This document shows positions 1-10,682 of a DNA stretch of 64,000 nucleotides, piece after piece (within the stretch, counting starts at the first letter, position 1; every line of letters starts with the position of its first letter). The notes beneath the pieces were generated by a model. The model saw only the letters and a program-made list of their open reading frames with translations, did not search any database and had not been told where the DNA came from. The stretch spans positions 180,084 to 244,083 of the forward strand of contig NBIV01000116.1 in the NCBI GenBank assembly GCA_003194525.1, read 5' to 3'. A program made the position numbers and the translations under genes. This DNA is from Gracilariopsis chorda. Its lineage: Eukaryota > Rhodophyta > Florideophyceae > Gracilariales > Gracilariaceae.

Positions 1-1009
1 CAGATTCCTCTTAAAAGTGATGCCAATGCGTAACTGTTCATTTACGTTCTCGTGTAGAATTCTCATTGTTTTTGCCTTGTCTCTGCGCAGAACCAACCCT
101 ATCTACAGACATGTTTTCTTGTATTGAGACATTTCATTCACCGTTCCGCGCATGCATTCTTATCATGTGGAAAGGACGGTCCTGCAACTGACAGCAGCCG
201 CAGTGAACCGACGTCGCCTTAGCTCCCCCCAGGGGGTCACCGGGACTCCTGCTCACCCCGTGTAGGGGCCACCCCAAAATCATAAATAAAGGCTTTCGTT
301 CGTTCTTATCATGTTACTGCAATGTACTTCGGGGCAACGGACGTAGCGCCTCTTCCTCTATCACCAAGACCTCGAGTGTGTCTCCCAGTGCCACTCAGAT
401 GCTCCCAGACCTCCAGTTGCAGAAGCTGCTGAACCGGATGGTGAGATTTCCGCTATAATAATCCGTTCACTTGTCTCTGTTTCGTAATCCAGTTTCAAGA
501 GCAGGTAATCCGCATCAAAGAAGCCGATGAACATCGATGTGTCGTTCATCCATTTGACATCCTAGGTTGAAATTCGTACAGGTGAAAAGCACTCTATCTG
601 GTTTTCTAAACAGGCAGAACTGCCTCGAATGAGATAGATCTATTAGGATGTCAAAAAATGGTGCCTTGAATGTCACAGAATGCAATACAACGAAAGCTTG
701 TGGCGTAAGAAATCTTCACTCGACTCATTCCATTTCTTGCTGCGAAAGAAAAGGTACTACGCAGTTTGAATGGTAAGATTGACGTCCACATAAACACGTG
801 AATCCCACTCTGAACATGCGAGCCAGTTATGTCCATCTCTGTTGGCAATCGATCTTATCTACTGTGAGCTCATGAATGGTTTTCACTCCTGTGCTGCAAG
901 GCCCTTGGTTCTCTGTCGTCTCCGGGTGCAGCGCCCATGGATGCAGCGTAGGAATCATAAGTGTTGGGCACATGCAGTTCCGCCCGCCGAGGTGTGCCGA
1001 CCTTCCGAA
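1..1009. other. Unassigned leading region with a possible retroelement 3' tail
   Basis: I see no supported gene here. Positions 285-306 hold AATAAA followed by a short TTCG-type repeat, after a C/G-rich stretch with small inverted repeats. This is how 3' ends of some non-LTR elements look, but nothing else ties it to one. The short open frames on both strands show no recognisable motif. Confidence 0.3.
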
Positions 1010-2735
1010 AACGACACAAAACACTATCAAAAGTTACGCCGGACAAGGAAGACAAGTTGGGGTGCAAATTCGCAAACGACGCACACATTTAGACAAGGGT
1101 TCATCGAGCCCATAGCCACATACGCGCCAGAGTGTCAATTCCGAATGCCTCCGACACAGACATACGGATACTCGAAAGAGCCAGTAATGTAGGATTGAGA
1201 ATCCAAACAGGGTGTGTTAAATCCACACGAGTCGAAAAACTTCGGGAACTGACCAAAGTCATGTCACTGCCAGAGATAGCAGCTCTCAAAGCCGCAGCAC
1301 TATATGAAAAGGTCATGCGGCTTCCCGAGAATATACCGGTACAACAATCAATCTTAACACTCTCCAATACGCGAATCAGGAAAGAGAGGTCTACATTGAA
1401 AAGAGAAGCAGAGAAGAAACTGGCAAACCTCGGCCTTCTTCACCTGCCGCGCGCCTCGCTTTCAATCGAGCCAGGAATCTCCATAATACAGAATGTGAAG
1501 TTCCATTTTACTTCGCGTTCCAAAGACGATAACAAGGCAGTCCAATAGGAAGCAGCGCAAGAGCACTGCTTGGCGCACAAAAGCCAGCAAAATGCGAAAT
1601 ATGAAGTGATGGCTCGGTAGGAGAGCCGTGAAGACAACCAGAGAACAGGAAATCCCGAATTGCGGTAGAGTGGACGGCTGGATGGTGTAAAGGCAGCGCT
1701 AGGAAGTTTGTCGGATCTATGACAGCACATCCTCAGTGCCGCCAGTTTTATGAACGGCATGGCCGAATGCCAGACATGGTTGTATACTATGATGATGAAT
1801 ATGTCATGGCCTACTCCTATCTGGATTCCCAGACCATAATAGATACAGACGGGCATAAATTGGGATAACAGCTCCTTTCTCTGAAGAAAGCAGGAGCTGC
1901 AGCCTACGCTATCGCGTGGGATGAGAACAGTTCTGAACCAAAACACGCCACACTCCCGGCTGTGGTGGAAGTGTCCTCGTTCACAGCAGAAGTCACTGCT
2001 GCAAAACAAGCGCTAGAAAAGATTTTGCAGCGATGCGAAGAGGGATGGAAAGGAAGAACCAGGTTGGCAACGGACTCCGAAAGTATGGTAGATGGATTGC
2101 AGGGCTCGCTTCAACAGCAACCCTCTTCGTTACAAACTGTTTCACGAATACTAAGTTCCATCAGCGACAGAAGGGGCTGCTTCATTGATATCGTTTGGAT
2201 ACCCGGTCACAGCGGCCCTCCGCAGAATTAACGGGTGGATAGCCTTGCAAAGCAAGGCTTGAGCACTCCTTTGAAAGATCAAGTCAGAATACCGGTCTAA
2301 TTTGAGGACGCCAAGACAGAATAATTGCTGCCTCCAGAGCCAAGTATTTGATCAATGATGTCCCAGAAGAACTACAGGGCATCATATCGCCGCGGAAAGC
2401 AGAATGCACGCCGTCTCAGATCTATGTAGGACACACGCCGAAGCTTCACCCTGTTGCAAGCTACATAGAAGGGAAACCATCACAATGCGACTGCAACACG
2501 CACCCTACCAACAGCGCTGAACACTATGTGCTTCTTTGTGCCAAGCGGACGGTATCTAGGAGACGCGAGCTTCCTGCCCCAGCAAAGAGAAGATGTAGGA
2601 CTTTGGCGGAGATAGTCCGCCAGTGGCCACAAAAGTTGTTAGCCTTCCTTAAAGGAGAGAGGTTTTTCTCATATAAACCTCTGTCAATATGCCGTAATCA
2701 GGCATATTGGTCACAAAAGAAAGAAGAAGAAGGAA
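1010..2735 (+). pseudogene. LINE ORF2 fragment, copy A (RT C-terminus, RNase H, zinc knuckle)
   Basis: This is the 3' part of a non-LTR retrotransposon ORF2. From about 1028 it reads as the end of a reverse transcriptase domain (a stretch like GFIEPIATYAPE), then after a frameshift near 1132 as the typical post-RT segment with an ERASNVGLRIQTG motif. The RNase H domain follows at about 1780-2290: TDGH, then FTAEVTAAKQAL with the Glu, TDSESMVDGL with an Asp, and WIPGHSG with the His. A C-x-C...H...C knuckle (CDCNTHP...LLCAKR) lies at about 2490-2545. At least three in-frame stops and two frameshifts are visible, so it is dead. It is 5'-truncated, as LINE copies usually are. The RNase H places it among RNase H-bearing clades (I, Tad1 or related); the exact clade cannot be told by eye. 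Confidence 0.85.
2689..2733 (+). repeat. LINE copy A 3' hairpin and GAA-rich tail
   Basis: A small hairpin (ATGCC, loop GTAATCA, GGCAT; 2689-2705) is followed by an AG-rich GAA repeat. The same hairpin and tail occur in copy B at 5235-5279, and in part at 3749-3797 and 9097-9119. This is likely the 3' UTR end recognised for target-primed reverse transcription. Confidence 0.75.
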
Positions 2736-2758
2736 GCCAAAAGGAGATGCGAATGAGT

Positions 2759-2902
2759 GTATTAGGGGAATTCAGCAGTCAAATAGATGATTAGCCTTCC
2801 ACCTCGAGACAGTTAATAATAATAATTAGAGGCCCGTGCCCGTGAACGCACACAGTGTGTGCCAATACTTAATGTGTGTGTGGCACACACATTAAATATT
2901 GG
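2759..2902 (+). repeat. Short dispersed repeat ending in a large palindrome
   Basis: The stretch 2759-2850 resembles 5789-5890: both start with TTAGGGGAATT, continue with an AATAGATAATTAGC-like block and reach TTAGAGGC and a CA-rich region. In this copy the end forms an inverted repeat at 2862-2902, an arm of about 18 bp (CCAATACTTAATGTGTGTG) with one mismatch to its partner. No coding potential was seen. Confidence 0.55.
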
Positions 2903-3748
2903 TTCCGATCAGAAATTCCCCTCTTGTCGTATGTAATTGTTTGTTCACTGCCATGTGAGAGGCCCCGCGACCCTGGATGTCTCTATAAGCGACCAGGCAG
3001 TCGGCAGACCGACGGCCCCAAGCCACCTGGGTGGCACTGTCCAGAAAAGGCCCCCGCTAAGCTGTGCGAAACGGTGGGCTCGACGCACGCGCTTCCCGGA
3101 AGATCTTGCTAGCCTTTCCCTGAATTTTCCCGGAAGGGTCAGAAGTTTCCTACAAAAACTGAGACAGCAGTCTTATTTCACGCAGCATCTCAGCATCGCG
3201 TGGATAATGGAAGAAAACAGGCCCGCCCGTACAAGGATCAGAATGGTTTTATAGGGTTTTTATGGAACTTGCGCCAGGGTTGAAGAAAAGCATGTGCGTT
3301 AGGTCGGTTCAACTACCCAAAATCGCCAAGGGTAAAGAGGAAAGGGTGGGTAGAACGTCGTTAGTGCTTCTAGACGACGAAAACGAGGCAAATTGGAATC
3401 CGCTTGTCATGGTGTGCCCCTTAGCTGACGTCCTCTGGTGAAAACGGAAGGAATAGCAGAGAAACGAATGGAAAAGGCGAGCCGCGTCAGAACGAAATGG
3501 ATCCAATCTCGGGTCTTCCCGTAGAAGCTTGGTGCTGATCTTTCCATGTCCCGAGATAGTAGCTAGTGAGCGCAACACGGCTGCTGCAAAGTGAGAACAA
3601 GCAGCAGTCATCGGCTACATTTTGGGGACATGAATAGAGATTGGTACTACGGGACAGAGAAAATCTTTTTTTCCGAGGAGCTTTACGTACATAGAGTTTA
3701 GCATGCTAGACGAAGAAAAGCTCCACTGTAGAGTTTGATTCTACCACA
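2903..3748. other. Unassigned region between LINE fragments
   Basis: No gene can be supported. A plus-strand reading at about 3300-3420 contains a coding-like stretch (LVLLDDENEANWNPLV), perhaps a remnant of the element whose tail sits at 3749-3797, but it is broken and I recognise no domain. Confidence 0.3.
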
Positions 3749-3797
3749 ATGCCGTAATCAGGTAATGTGTTTCCCATAAAAAAGAAGAAGAAGAAAG
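3749..3797 (+). repeat. LINE 3' hairpin and (GAA)n tail, third copy
   Basis: The sequence matches the 5' half of the copy A/B hairpin (ATGCCGTAATCAGG) and runs into a GAA repeat. The hairpin partner strand is degraded. It marks the end of another LINE insertion whose body is not recognisable. Confidence 0.6.
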
Positions 3798-4121
3798 GCC
3801 CCAGATTCAACTTCGACGCACAAGTCTATGACCATGGGTTTGCCTCTACGGATGCATCCAGGGGTGGTATCATATCCTGACGTACTCTGCGCAGCTCGAG
3901 TGTGCAGCACTGCGGAGATCGCAGACGAACACAACCAGCTGCCTATGAGCTTCAAAGGTTGGGTGTGTGCGTGTTCGGTCACATGGGCTTCGCTCCCTAA
4001 ATTCCGAAGACACGGTAGTAACTCCAGAAGCTAATGTCAACTTGAAGGCTGAGAGTTCCTTCGGTAGACCGAGTCGGGATCCATTCGGCGTCCATTTGGC
4101 GTCCTCATCCGTCGCACAGTA

Positions 4122-5279
4122 ATGTTTGCTTGTTGTGGGTCCGTAACGCTCAATTGCACATCGAGCCCTCAGGACAACCAGGAAACAGTGAAACCAGAAT
4201 CGCGGTGGAGTGGACAGATGAATGGTTTACAGGCAACGTTAGGAACTACGTTCATTCAATGGCGGCGCACCCCTAGTGTCGCCAATTTTATGATCGATAT
4301 CGCCGAATGCCAGATATGGTAGTATACTATGACGATGAATTCGTCATGGCATACACCTACCCCGATTCTCAACATGTACTAGATGTAGATGGGCACAAAT
4401 TAGGCTACCAGATCCTTTCTGTTAAGAAAGTTGGAGCCGCAGCCTACACTATATGCTGGGATGATAACGGTCTAGAACAAGAGGAGGACACTTTTCCGGC
4501 TGGAGTCGAAGTATCTTCTTTTACAGCAGGGGTCATCGCTGCAAAACGCGCCCTAAAGAAGGTTTTGAATAGATGCGAGCAGGGGTGGAAAGGGAGAATT
4601 AGACTACTAACGGACTCGAAGAGCATGGTCGACGGCTTACGCAAATCTTCCCGGACACAAACCTCTTCGCTGCAAAGCGTATCACAAATCCTAAGTGCTA
4701 TCAGCGAGAGGGAAGAGTGTTCCATCGATATCGTTTAGATACCCTTTCATTGCGGTCTTCCGCAAAATGAACGGGTGGATATCCTTGCAAAGCAAGGCTT
4801 AAGCACTTCCTCGAAAGATCAAATCGAAGTCCCGATCTACTTTGAAGACGCTAAAACACGAATCATGGCGGGTTCGAAAGCCAAACCCTTCATCAGTGAT
4901 GTCGCAGGACAACTAGAGGACATCATATCGTTTCGAAAAGCAGAAGTTACGCTGTTCCAAATCTACGTAGGTCACAATCCGAAGCTTCATCTAGTTGCTA
5001 CCTACACAGAAAGAAAGCCGTCACAGTGCTACTGCAGCATACACGCTACCAATGATGTGGAACATTTTGTGCTGCGTTGTGCCAAGCGGACTGAATCTAC
5101 AAGACGCGAGCTCCCTGCTCCTGCAGAAAGAAGGTGGTGTAAGACTTTAGCGGAGATAGTCCGCTAGCGGCCACAAAAGTTGTTAGCTTTCTTGAGGAGA
5201 GAGAAGTTTTTCAAATGAGAAAACACTATCAGCGTGCCGTAATCAGGCATGCTGAACCCACAATAAAGAAGAAGAAGAA
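4122..5279 (+). pseudogene. LINE ORF2 fragment, copy B (linker, RNase H, zinc knuckle, tail)
   Basis: This is a second copy of the same LINE family as copy A, better preserved. A linker motif (WTDEW, then CRQFY and RMPDMVVYYDDE) precedes the RNase H domain at 4380-4790: DVDGH, the FTAGVIAAKRAL block where the catalytic Glu is replaced by Gly, TDSKSMVDGL, and a degraded PGHSG-like block. A TAG stop at about 4737 cuts the frame just before the histidine motif. The knuckle CYCSIHATND...LRCAKR lies at about 5025-5085. The 3' end has the hairpin (5235-5249) and GAA tail (5264-5279). It is a truncated, inactive copy. Confidence 0.85.
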
Positions 5280-5286
5280 TTGCACA

Positions 5287-5505
5287 TCATGTTGCATGAT
5301 GATTCTGTGTAGAAGTATCCACTTCTAGATTATTCTCTCTTCGCAGGAAAGCAAAGTCCAGGGGCCATTGCCTAATCATTCCGTTGACTGTCCTTGTTCT
5401 TCTTTCCGTACACTTGGCAATTGTTTCCTCCCTGTTTGGTTGGTCAAGTGGCATCGCAGCACACACTGGATTGCATTTTGCTTCGCCTTTCTTGGGCAGC
5501 CACAA
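5287..5505 (-). pseudogene. Inverted LINE 3' ORF remnant
   Basis: On the minus strand a reading frame has the C-terminal signature of the same LINE group: a cysteine pair and a downstream Cys (AKCNPVC...AKCTERR), then IRQWPLDFAFLRRENN, comparable to the VRQWPQKLLAFLKGERF end of copy A. It lies tail-to-tail with copy B only 8 bp away, so a second insertion at the A/T-rich tail or an inversion is likely. It is too short to assign a clade. Confidence 0.5.
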
Positions 5506-5788
5506 ACAGTACGCTTCTTCTGACGATACTTAGCGACAGGATGTAGCTTTCATACGTCCCATGTGAAAAACTATGCCAATAGTAACTCTGCGTTTGTTGC
5601 CTCAATATTTGGTTCCGCAAAGTCCGGTCTCTCCATGTTTAGAGACTTGAACCGTGATCTTTCTTGACAGAACTGATTTTATATCCATAAAATCTATGGA
5701 CACCGCCACTTCTGATTGAAGCGGTAGTATGTTACTTCCCATGACTTTGGAGGTACATTCGATGTATATGATTGGAGATGCGATTGGG

Positions 5789-5910
5789 TCTATTAGGGGA
5801 ATTTAGCCGTCGAATAGATAATTAGCATTCTACTTGTAGAAAGTGAATACCGTTGCCTTGGAATTAGAGGCACGTGCTCGTAACCACACACACACACAAA
5901 CACATGTATA
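5789..5910 (+). repeat. Second copy of the TTAGGGGAATT repeat with a CA microsatellite
   Basis: This matches 2759-2860 and ends in (CA)n at about 5886-5900. The large palindrome of the first copy is missing here. The source element is unknown. Confidence 0.5.
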
Positions 5911-6679
5911 TATCTCTCTCCAAGGACTTCAAAGTGAGAAATATTTTAGTACAAATCGAGAAGACCTTCCCGCAGACTGTTCTCTCTCCGTCGAATGGAT
6001 TTCTCGGTCATGGTTTAAAGGTTGGTCGGTCGATGTGGGCGAGCGAAGCCTTCAGCTTTGGCATGCTACATCTGTACCTCTATGAGCAATGCTCTGCCTC
6101 GAAAGGTTGCTGCGCATCTATTCTGCTCCCATTGTTTTAAATCAAGAGGCATGTCGCCAGCCCTTGACGGGCGGCTTAATAGATTCGCCTGTGCTGGGAC
6201 AAGTGGTGTTTCCTGCACGAGCCGCTCACAAAGTTAGCGCACAACAGATGTACTTCGCACCGCAACGCTAGATGAGCTACGAGAGCTTTGAGTTTGACTC
6301 CTTCGTATCTTCTTGGCGGCCACGACGAAATCTCTAGAGCCCTCCACACTATAAGCGAGAAACGTTCTAAGTTTATTGTGTGATTCTTTTTGAAGCCCTT
6401 CCATCATTGTATTCTTCACTCGTCACTTGCAAGGCTTTTCTTTCGTATTAGTCTGAAGACCGATAGTACTGCGGTATAGGTTGTTAGGATGAGGTACAAT
6501 CTGCTCATTTCACACCTTTTAGAATCTGAAGACTTTACTGAAACTGAGAACCAGTTCGGCCCTCATGAAGCTTTTGTTTTCGTGTGAGTCAACAACAATT
6601 TGAGGGTGGGAGACATAATGTTGAACAGAGAAGCTAGAAGCTGGCTGAAGATATCCAAAAATACGGAGTCGGCATACGT
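5911..6679. other. Intergenic region, no gene seen
   Basis: Several short overlapping open frames exist on both strands but none shows a domain, and they conflict with each other. The 3' end of the minus-strand NmrA-like gene lies at its right border. Confidence 0.4.
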
Positions 6680-7354
6680 CTACAAAGCCCTGGTGATGTT
6701 CACAGCGCGCCCAAAACAATCACCTTCTCCGCAAATCTGCCCAAGTATCCAAACTGAAACGTCACGTCTATCCACCTTTAAGGTGGGTGTCTTTTGTTGG
6801 CCATCAAAGAGAATAACCTTGTCGCCGCCATACCCATCTGTTAACTGCGTCGGCCTTACTATGAGCAAGCGTTCTTTGTCGTTCTCGAAAAACCTGAGGA
6901 AGCGTTCTTCCTGGTGATCATGATCTGTCAACACATGTTGCAGCATAAAGTGAAACAAAGTGCCCAGACCGAAACTGAACTTGATCCTAGTACCACCAGC
7001 ACCGATACTGGATACGACGACCACCTGGACTGTTTGGTTGCTCCGTGAGATGGCTTCGGTTATGGTATTTGCTGAATCTGTACGCAGAGAGCTGAGGACA
7101 TTGCTATCCGGAACACCAACGGCTACAACCACATGGGTCGCAGAAGTAGCAGTGAGAGCGGCTTGTACGTCATCAGAACAAAGCGCATCTCCTTTATGGA
7201 CAGAGTAGCACAAGGAAGCCACAGAGGGGGGAAGGGACAGCGGGTTTCGAACGAAAGCATGAATGTGCGGTTTTTTGGTCTGAAGAGTTGCTGCGTGGAT
7301 GAGGTTCTGTCCCATGCGACCGTTCGCGCCGATGATAAGGATGGAGGCGGTCAT
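6680..7354 (-). CDS. NmrA-like / atypical SDR NAD(P)-binding protein
   Basis: The product is a predicted 224-residue Rossmann-fold protein. After the start it reads MTASILIIGANGRMGQ, giving the dinucleotide-binding GxxGxxG at residues 9-15 right behind the first beta strand. The central part has VVVSSIGAG (strand 5 region), and the later part has the ERLLIVRPTQLTDG block typical of NmrA/atypical-5 short-chain dehydrogenases, followed by an RRDVS segment near the C-terminus. The frame is open upstream to a Met at 7423, but the fold begins at the inner Met, so I chose 7354. The YxxxK pair of classical SDRs is not seen, as is usual for this subfamily. A redox sensor or small-molecule reductase role is possible; the substrate is unknown. 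No intron is needed. Confidence 0.8.
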   Translation of the reverse strand: MTASILIIGANGRMGQNLIHAATLQTKKPHIHAFVRNPLSLPPSVASLCYSVHKGDALCSDDVQAALTATSATHVVVAVGVPDSNVLSSLRTDSANTITEAISRSNQTVQVVVVSSIGAGGTRIKFSFGLGTLFHFMLQHVLTDHDHQEERFLRFFENDKERLLIVRPTQLTDGYGGDKVILFDGQQKTPTLKVDRRDVSVWILGQICGEGDCFGRAVNITRAL

Positions 7355-7423
7355 CTTCAGTTGCCAGTCGAAATTATGTTTGTTTGCGCTGGAGAAGGAT
7401 TGAGTTTTCCAAAAGCTTCGCAC

Positions 7424-8639
7424 TTGTACGATTTGTGTGTGTTAATAGAAGTCATGGGTGGGAATTTCAGCGCTCTACTTTTACGGATTATGAGTTGTGC
7501 AGTATGACGAAAGCAATGTGGAGACCAGCAGGTAGACATCGACATGAAGTCTCCGCTTGTCAACTGAGTTTATTGCGCTTTTTCTACCGCTGGCATTCAC
7601 ACTCTTGTACTTGCCCAAGCAAGTTGCAATGCTTCAATCGTCATGATCATGAGAAGTGTATCAACTTGATACTATCAAGGGTGGGATAGCCCAGAAGGGG
7701 TTGTGAGATCAAGTGACAGCAAATGAAGAGCAAATGTCGTTAGATGCATGTCACAATGTGATTGGTCAGAATCGACAAGTCCGTTTGATTTCACAAGTAT
7801 GGTTAATAGCTATGGGTCTCTCAACAAGGCGCATCGCCACACTGCTCAACTTGCTCATGCAATGTACTGTGTAAACAGTTACCAAAGGCTACATGGAAAC
7901 CCTTGGGGTGCAAGGATAAGGGTTACCTCTGTACGTGTAGCCTTCTACAAGTAAAAGGTTAGCAGTCTCTACCCTTCTACAGTACTTCTAACCCTGTCCC
8001 CTCCGTGACAAGCGCGGGTGCGTTCAGTGAACTTAGGATCTCAAAATGCGATTTTTGTTTTTGGGAACGGCTCATTGGGCATAGCCGTGAGTGAACCGTC
8101 GGCGCTTGATAGTCTAGCTAGGCATAACACACGGCCCGGGCGTTCACCGCGTCCCTTGTGACAGGAGGTGGCATTTGAAATCGGCATTCTTCGAATGCGG
8201 CTCTCAGGCAAAGCTACACAGACTCTACGCCTTTGCAACAGCTCTTGGACTTGGATAATGGGCATGTCATTGAGAAAGTCCCTATCGCTTCACAAGACAT
8301 GAGATTGAACATGAGATTGAACAGGGTTCAAATCCCACGACAAATGATCAGTGCCGCCGGCGCTGCTGAAATGCTCTCTCTCTCTCTTTTACGAACACGC
8401 ATACATTACTTCCTCGTAGCGCGGGGGTTTGCTAAGAACCCCGACAACCTATAATACTTACTCCTATACCGCAGCCACGAACTACAAACCAGTAGCCGTG
8501 CTACACTCACTGGGCTACATATGATACGAAGGAAGTATGAGGTCCCGTAGGTGTCTTCAACTGCTGAAGCGTTTCGTTTCCGACGATAATCGCCTTCTTC
8601 TCTGCACCTCTTCATTCACCCTCTAGAGATCGTCGGGTA
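7424..8639. other. Intergenic region
   Basis: No gene can be supported. A duplicated 12-mer (ACATGAGATTGA, about 8298-8321) is followed by GGGTTCAAATCCC at about 8325-8338, which resembles a tRNA T-arm or Pol III B box, but no cloverleaf or A box can be built around it. A CT microsatellite follows at about 8380. Confidence 0.35.
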
Positions 8640-9119
8640 GGGGGCACATCACGACAAGGCGCTTCGCACGTACCACGTTGGCCGCCATAGAAACCATTAA
8701 CGACGTCCTTTCGCCCAATCCTCATATCATCGGCGAGATCAGACAAAAGAACCGGTGCGTAGCTTGTATCATCATCCGACCCAAGCGTAGTCCTCCGAGA
8801 AAACCCTGGAAAATTCCCGTCCAGAGGCTCCTTTGGAGCTCTTCCTTCGAGGGAAAAAATTCAGGGAAACGGCAGTTCGATCTTCTTCTGACAACAGGCT
8901 CGTGACCGACTGCGTACGTGCAGTTAGACGGGGGTCTTTTCACGACTTTCCACCCAGGTCCGCGACCGGCAAGCTGACCGATCGCCTGGACGAGTTTAAC
9001 GACCTCCCGGGTCGATGAAATGCTCTTTTCTTGCGGAGAGAAAAGTATTTTTAACCAGATACGTTTTACCCTTATGTTGTAGCTAGACATCAAGGGCCCA
9101 CAATAAAGAAGAAGAAGAA
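8640..9119 (+). pseudogene. Diverged LINE 3' fragment with shared CCCACAATAAA-(GAA)n end
   Basis: The last 23 bases (9097-9119, CCCACAATAAAG then GAA repeats) match the end of copy B (5257-5279). Upstream the plus strand has pieces such as LFLRREKYF that resemble the C-terminus of the LINE ORF2, interrupted by stops. This is an old insertion; most of the body is unrecognisable. Confidence 0.5.
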
Positions 9120-9231
9120 ATGCTCTCTACAAGCGGGCCAATCAGTCAAGCGTAGCATTATACCGCGGGAAGCAATACGCACAGGTGGCATTTCTCCACG
9201 ACCCCTGTACCAATTTTGATCCTAACAGCCT

Positions 9232-9540
9232 TTGGTTTTGAGGCGTGAGTACAATCGCGGTCACACTGCTATCTTCAATCTTTTCTTCCAGGCAGATATT
9301 GCGTGCGCATATAGACTCATGGATTACGCTGTTCGCTTTCCACAGCTCATGGATGGGAGCTGGAGGGCGCCGCAGCGAACGACAACAAGACGACTGGAAA
9401 TGCAACTCGCGAAAACGGATAGTTTATCAGACGATCGCCACTTATTTCAAACGATTCACTTCAGTAGCAAACCAGACTTCGACGTGTTAGAACTAGATGA
9501 TGATTTCACAGCCTTCAAAGGGTCTAAAACTAAACTTTAA
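9232..9540 (+). CDS. Hypothetical small protein (doubtful)
   Basis: A 102-codon frame with an acidic C-terminal segment (DFDVLELDDDFTAF) and no recognisable domain. It competes with an opposite-strand frame (9142-9405). It may be an exon of an unrecognised gene or chance. I include it only because no transposon explains this stretch. Confidence 0.2.
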   Translation: MVLRREYNRGHTAIFNLFFQADIACAYRLMDYAVRFPQLMDGSWRAPQRTTTRRLEMQLAKTDSLSDDRHLFQTIHFSSKPDFDVLELDDDFTAFKGSKTKL

Positions 9541-10682
9541 ACAGCGACTCTAAAAGCCCCTGAATGTACACCTCGTCGAAGACGACCCACACCAACTCAA
9601 GCGTCACGCTTTCGCAACGAAATGAGAAGATGTCCACCATGCCGTACCGTTACAGTAGAAGTATTAGGTGCATGAATTCGCCAGGTGTGTTTTTGTTCTT
9701 TTGAAGGTGGTGCGGAAGCAATTGCTATGCACCAACCAACCATCAGATGGAGCATGATGTTCGAAGGCCGCTGTATTGCTTTAACGGCTAAAATATCTCT
9801 ACCAGGTTAATATATTGCCGTATGGTAACAGCGTAACATTCTGCTACGGTGACATGGTTAACCATAATCTGTTTCCGCTTTTAATGGGAACGCTGAACTC
9901 GGCGTGAAGCTGGTGTGTATAACATATGGCAAATGCAATGCAGGATGACTTGTAGTGCTCGAATTGCATGATCTCACTTCTCTCTCGGGCAGGAGAAGCC
10001 ATCGGCCTGGTCAAGTTCGACTCGGAAGGTTCAGCCATTATGCCCCTTGGGTAGCGTTCGTAGACTCATATTCACAGCATATATGGTTCTCATTTAGGTT
10101 CTCATTTTGAAGTAGCTACATGCTCATCTGACAGGGTGTCGTCGTGACTTCATTATCCGTAGTTTAGCCTTGCGCACTTGGGAAAGTGACAATACGGAGT
10201 GGATCCTCCAATCAGAAACCCCCAACTGTAGCGACAAAGCGGCGTTACCGACTGAATCCTTATTCTGTATCGATTGGACTTGATTGTACGGGCACGCAAC
10301 AAGGTAGTCAACTGCTTATTGGCCGCTGCATTCTAAGCTCAACGAACGAACGCGCTCACCACTTGCGGCAACGATGACGTTGCTAGGGGTACATTGCTAG
10401 CAGTTAGAAGACGCCCCAGACATTCGATTTTGTTGTCCAACAGCGCGACTTTCGTTAGTGTACCCTACGGAGTAAGCAACGGGAAGGCTACAGGCGTGAG
10501 GTGAAACCGGATAGCCTGCTCTCTTTGCCAAGTTGAAAGGCTACAAGTATTACTTTGTTTGGGAACACGTACAACCACAACGATCGCTTGTGACTTCATA
10601 TCCACAATCGCGCCGACCTTCAGCACATCTCTCCTCCATTCCGCTAACTTTCCGAGTTAACTCAGGTCTTAAACCATACAAT
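9541..10682. other. Intergenic region upstream of the FkbM-like gene
   Basis: No supported gene. The frame of the downstream gene is open back to 10533, but the first 50 codons look non-conserved and the better start is at 10683. No clear TATA box was found close to that start. Confidence 0.4.

Noticed and set aside
8325-8338. GGGTTCAAATCCC as part of a tRNA gene or SINE
   Set aside because: It looks like a T-arm/B box, but no acceptor, D or anticodon stem could be built and no A box lies at the right distance.
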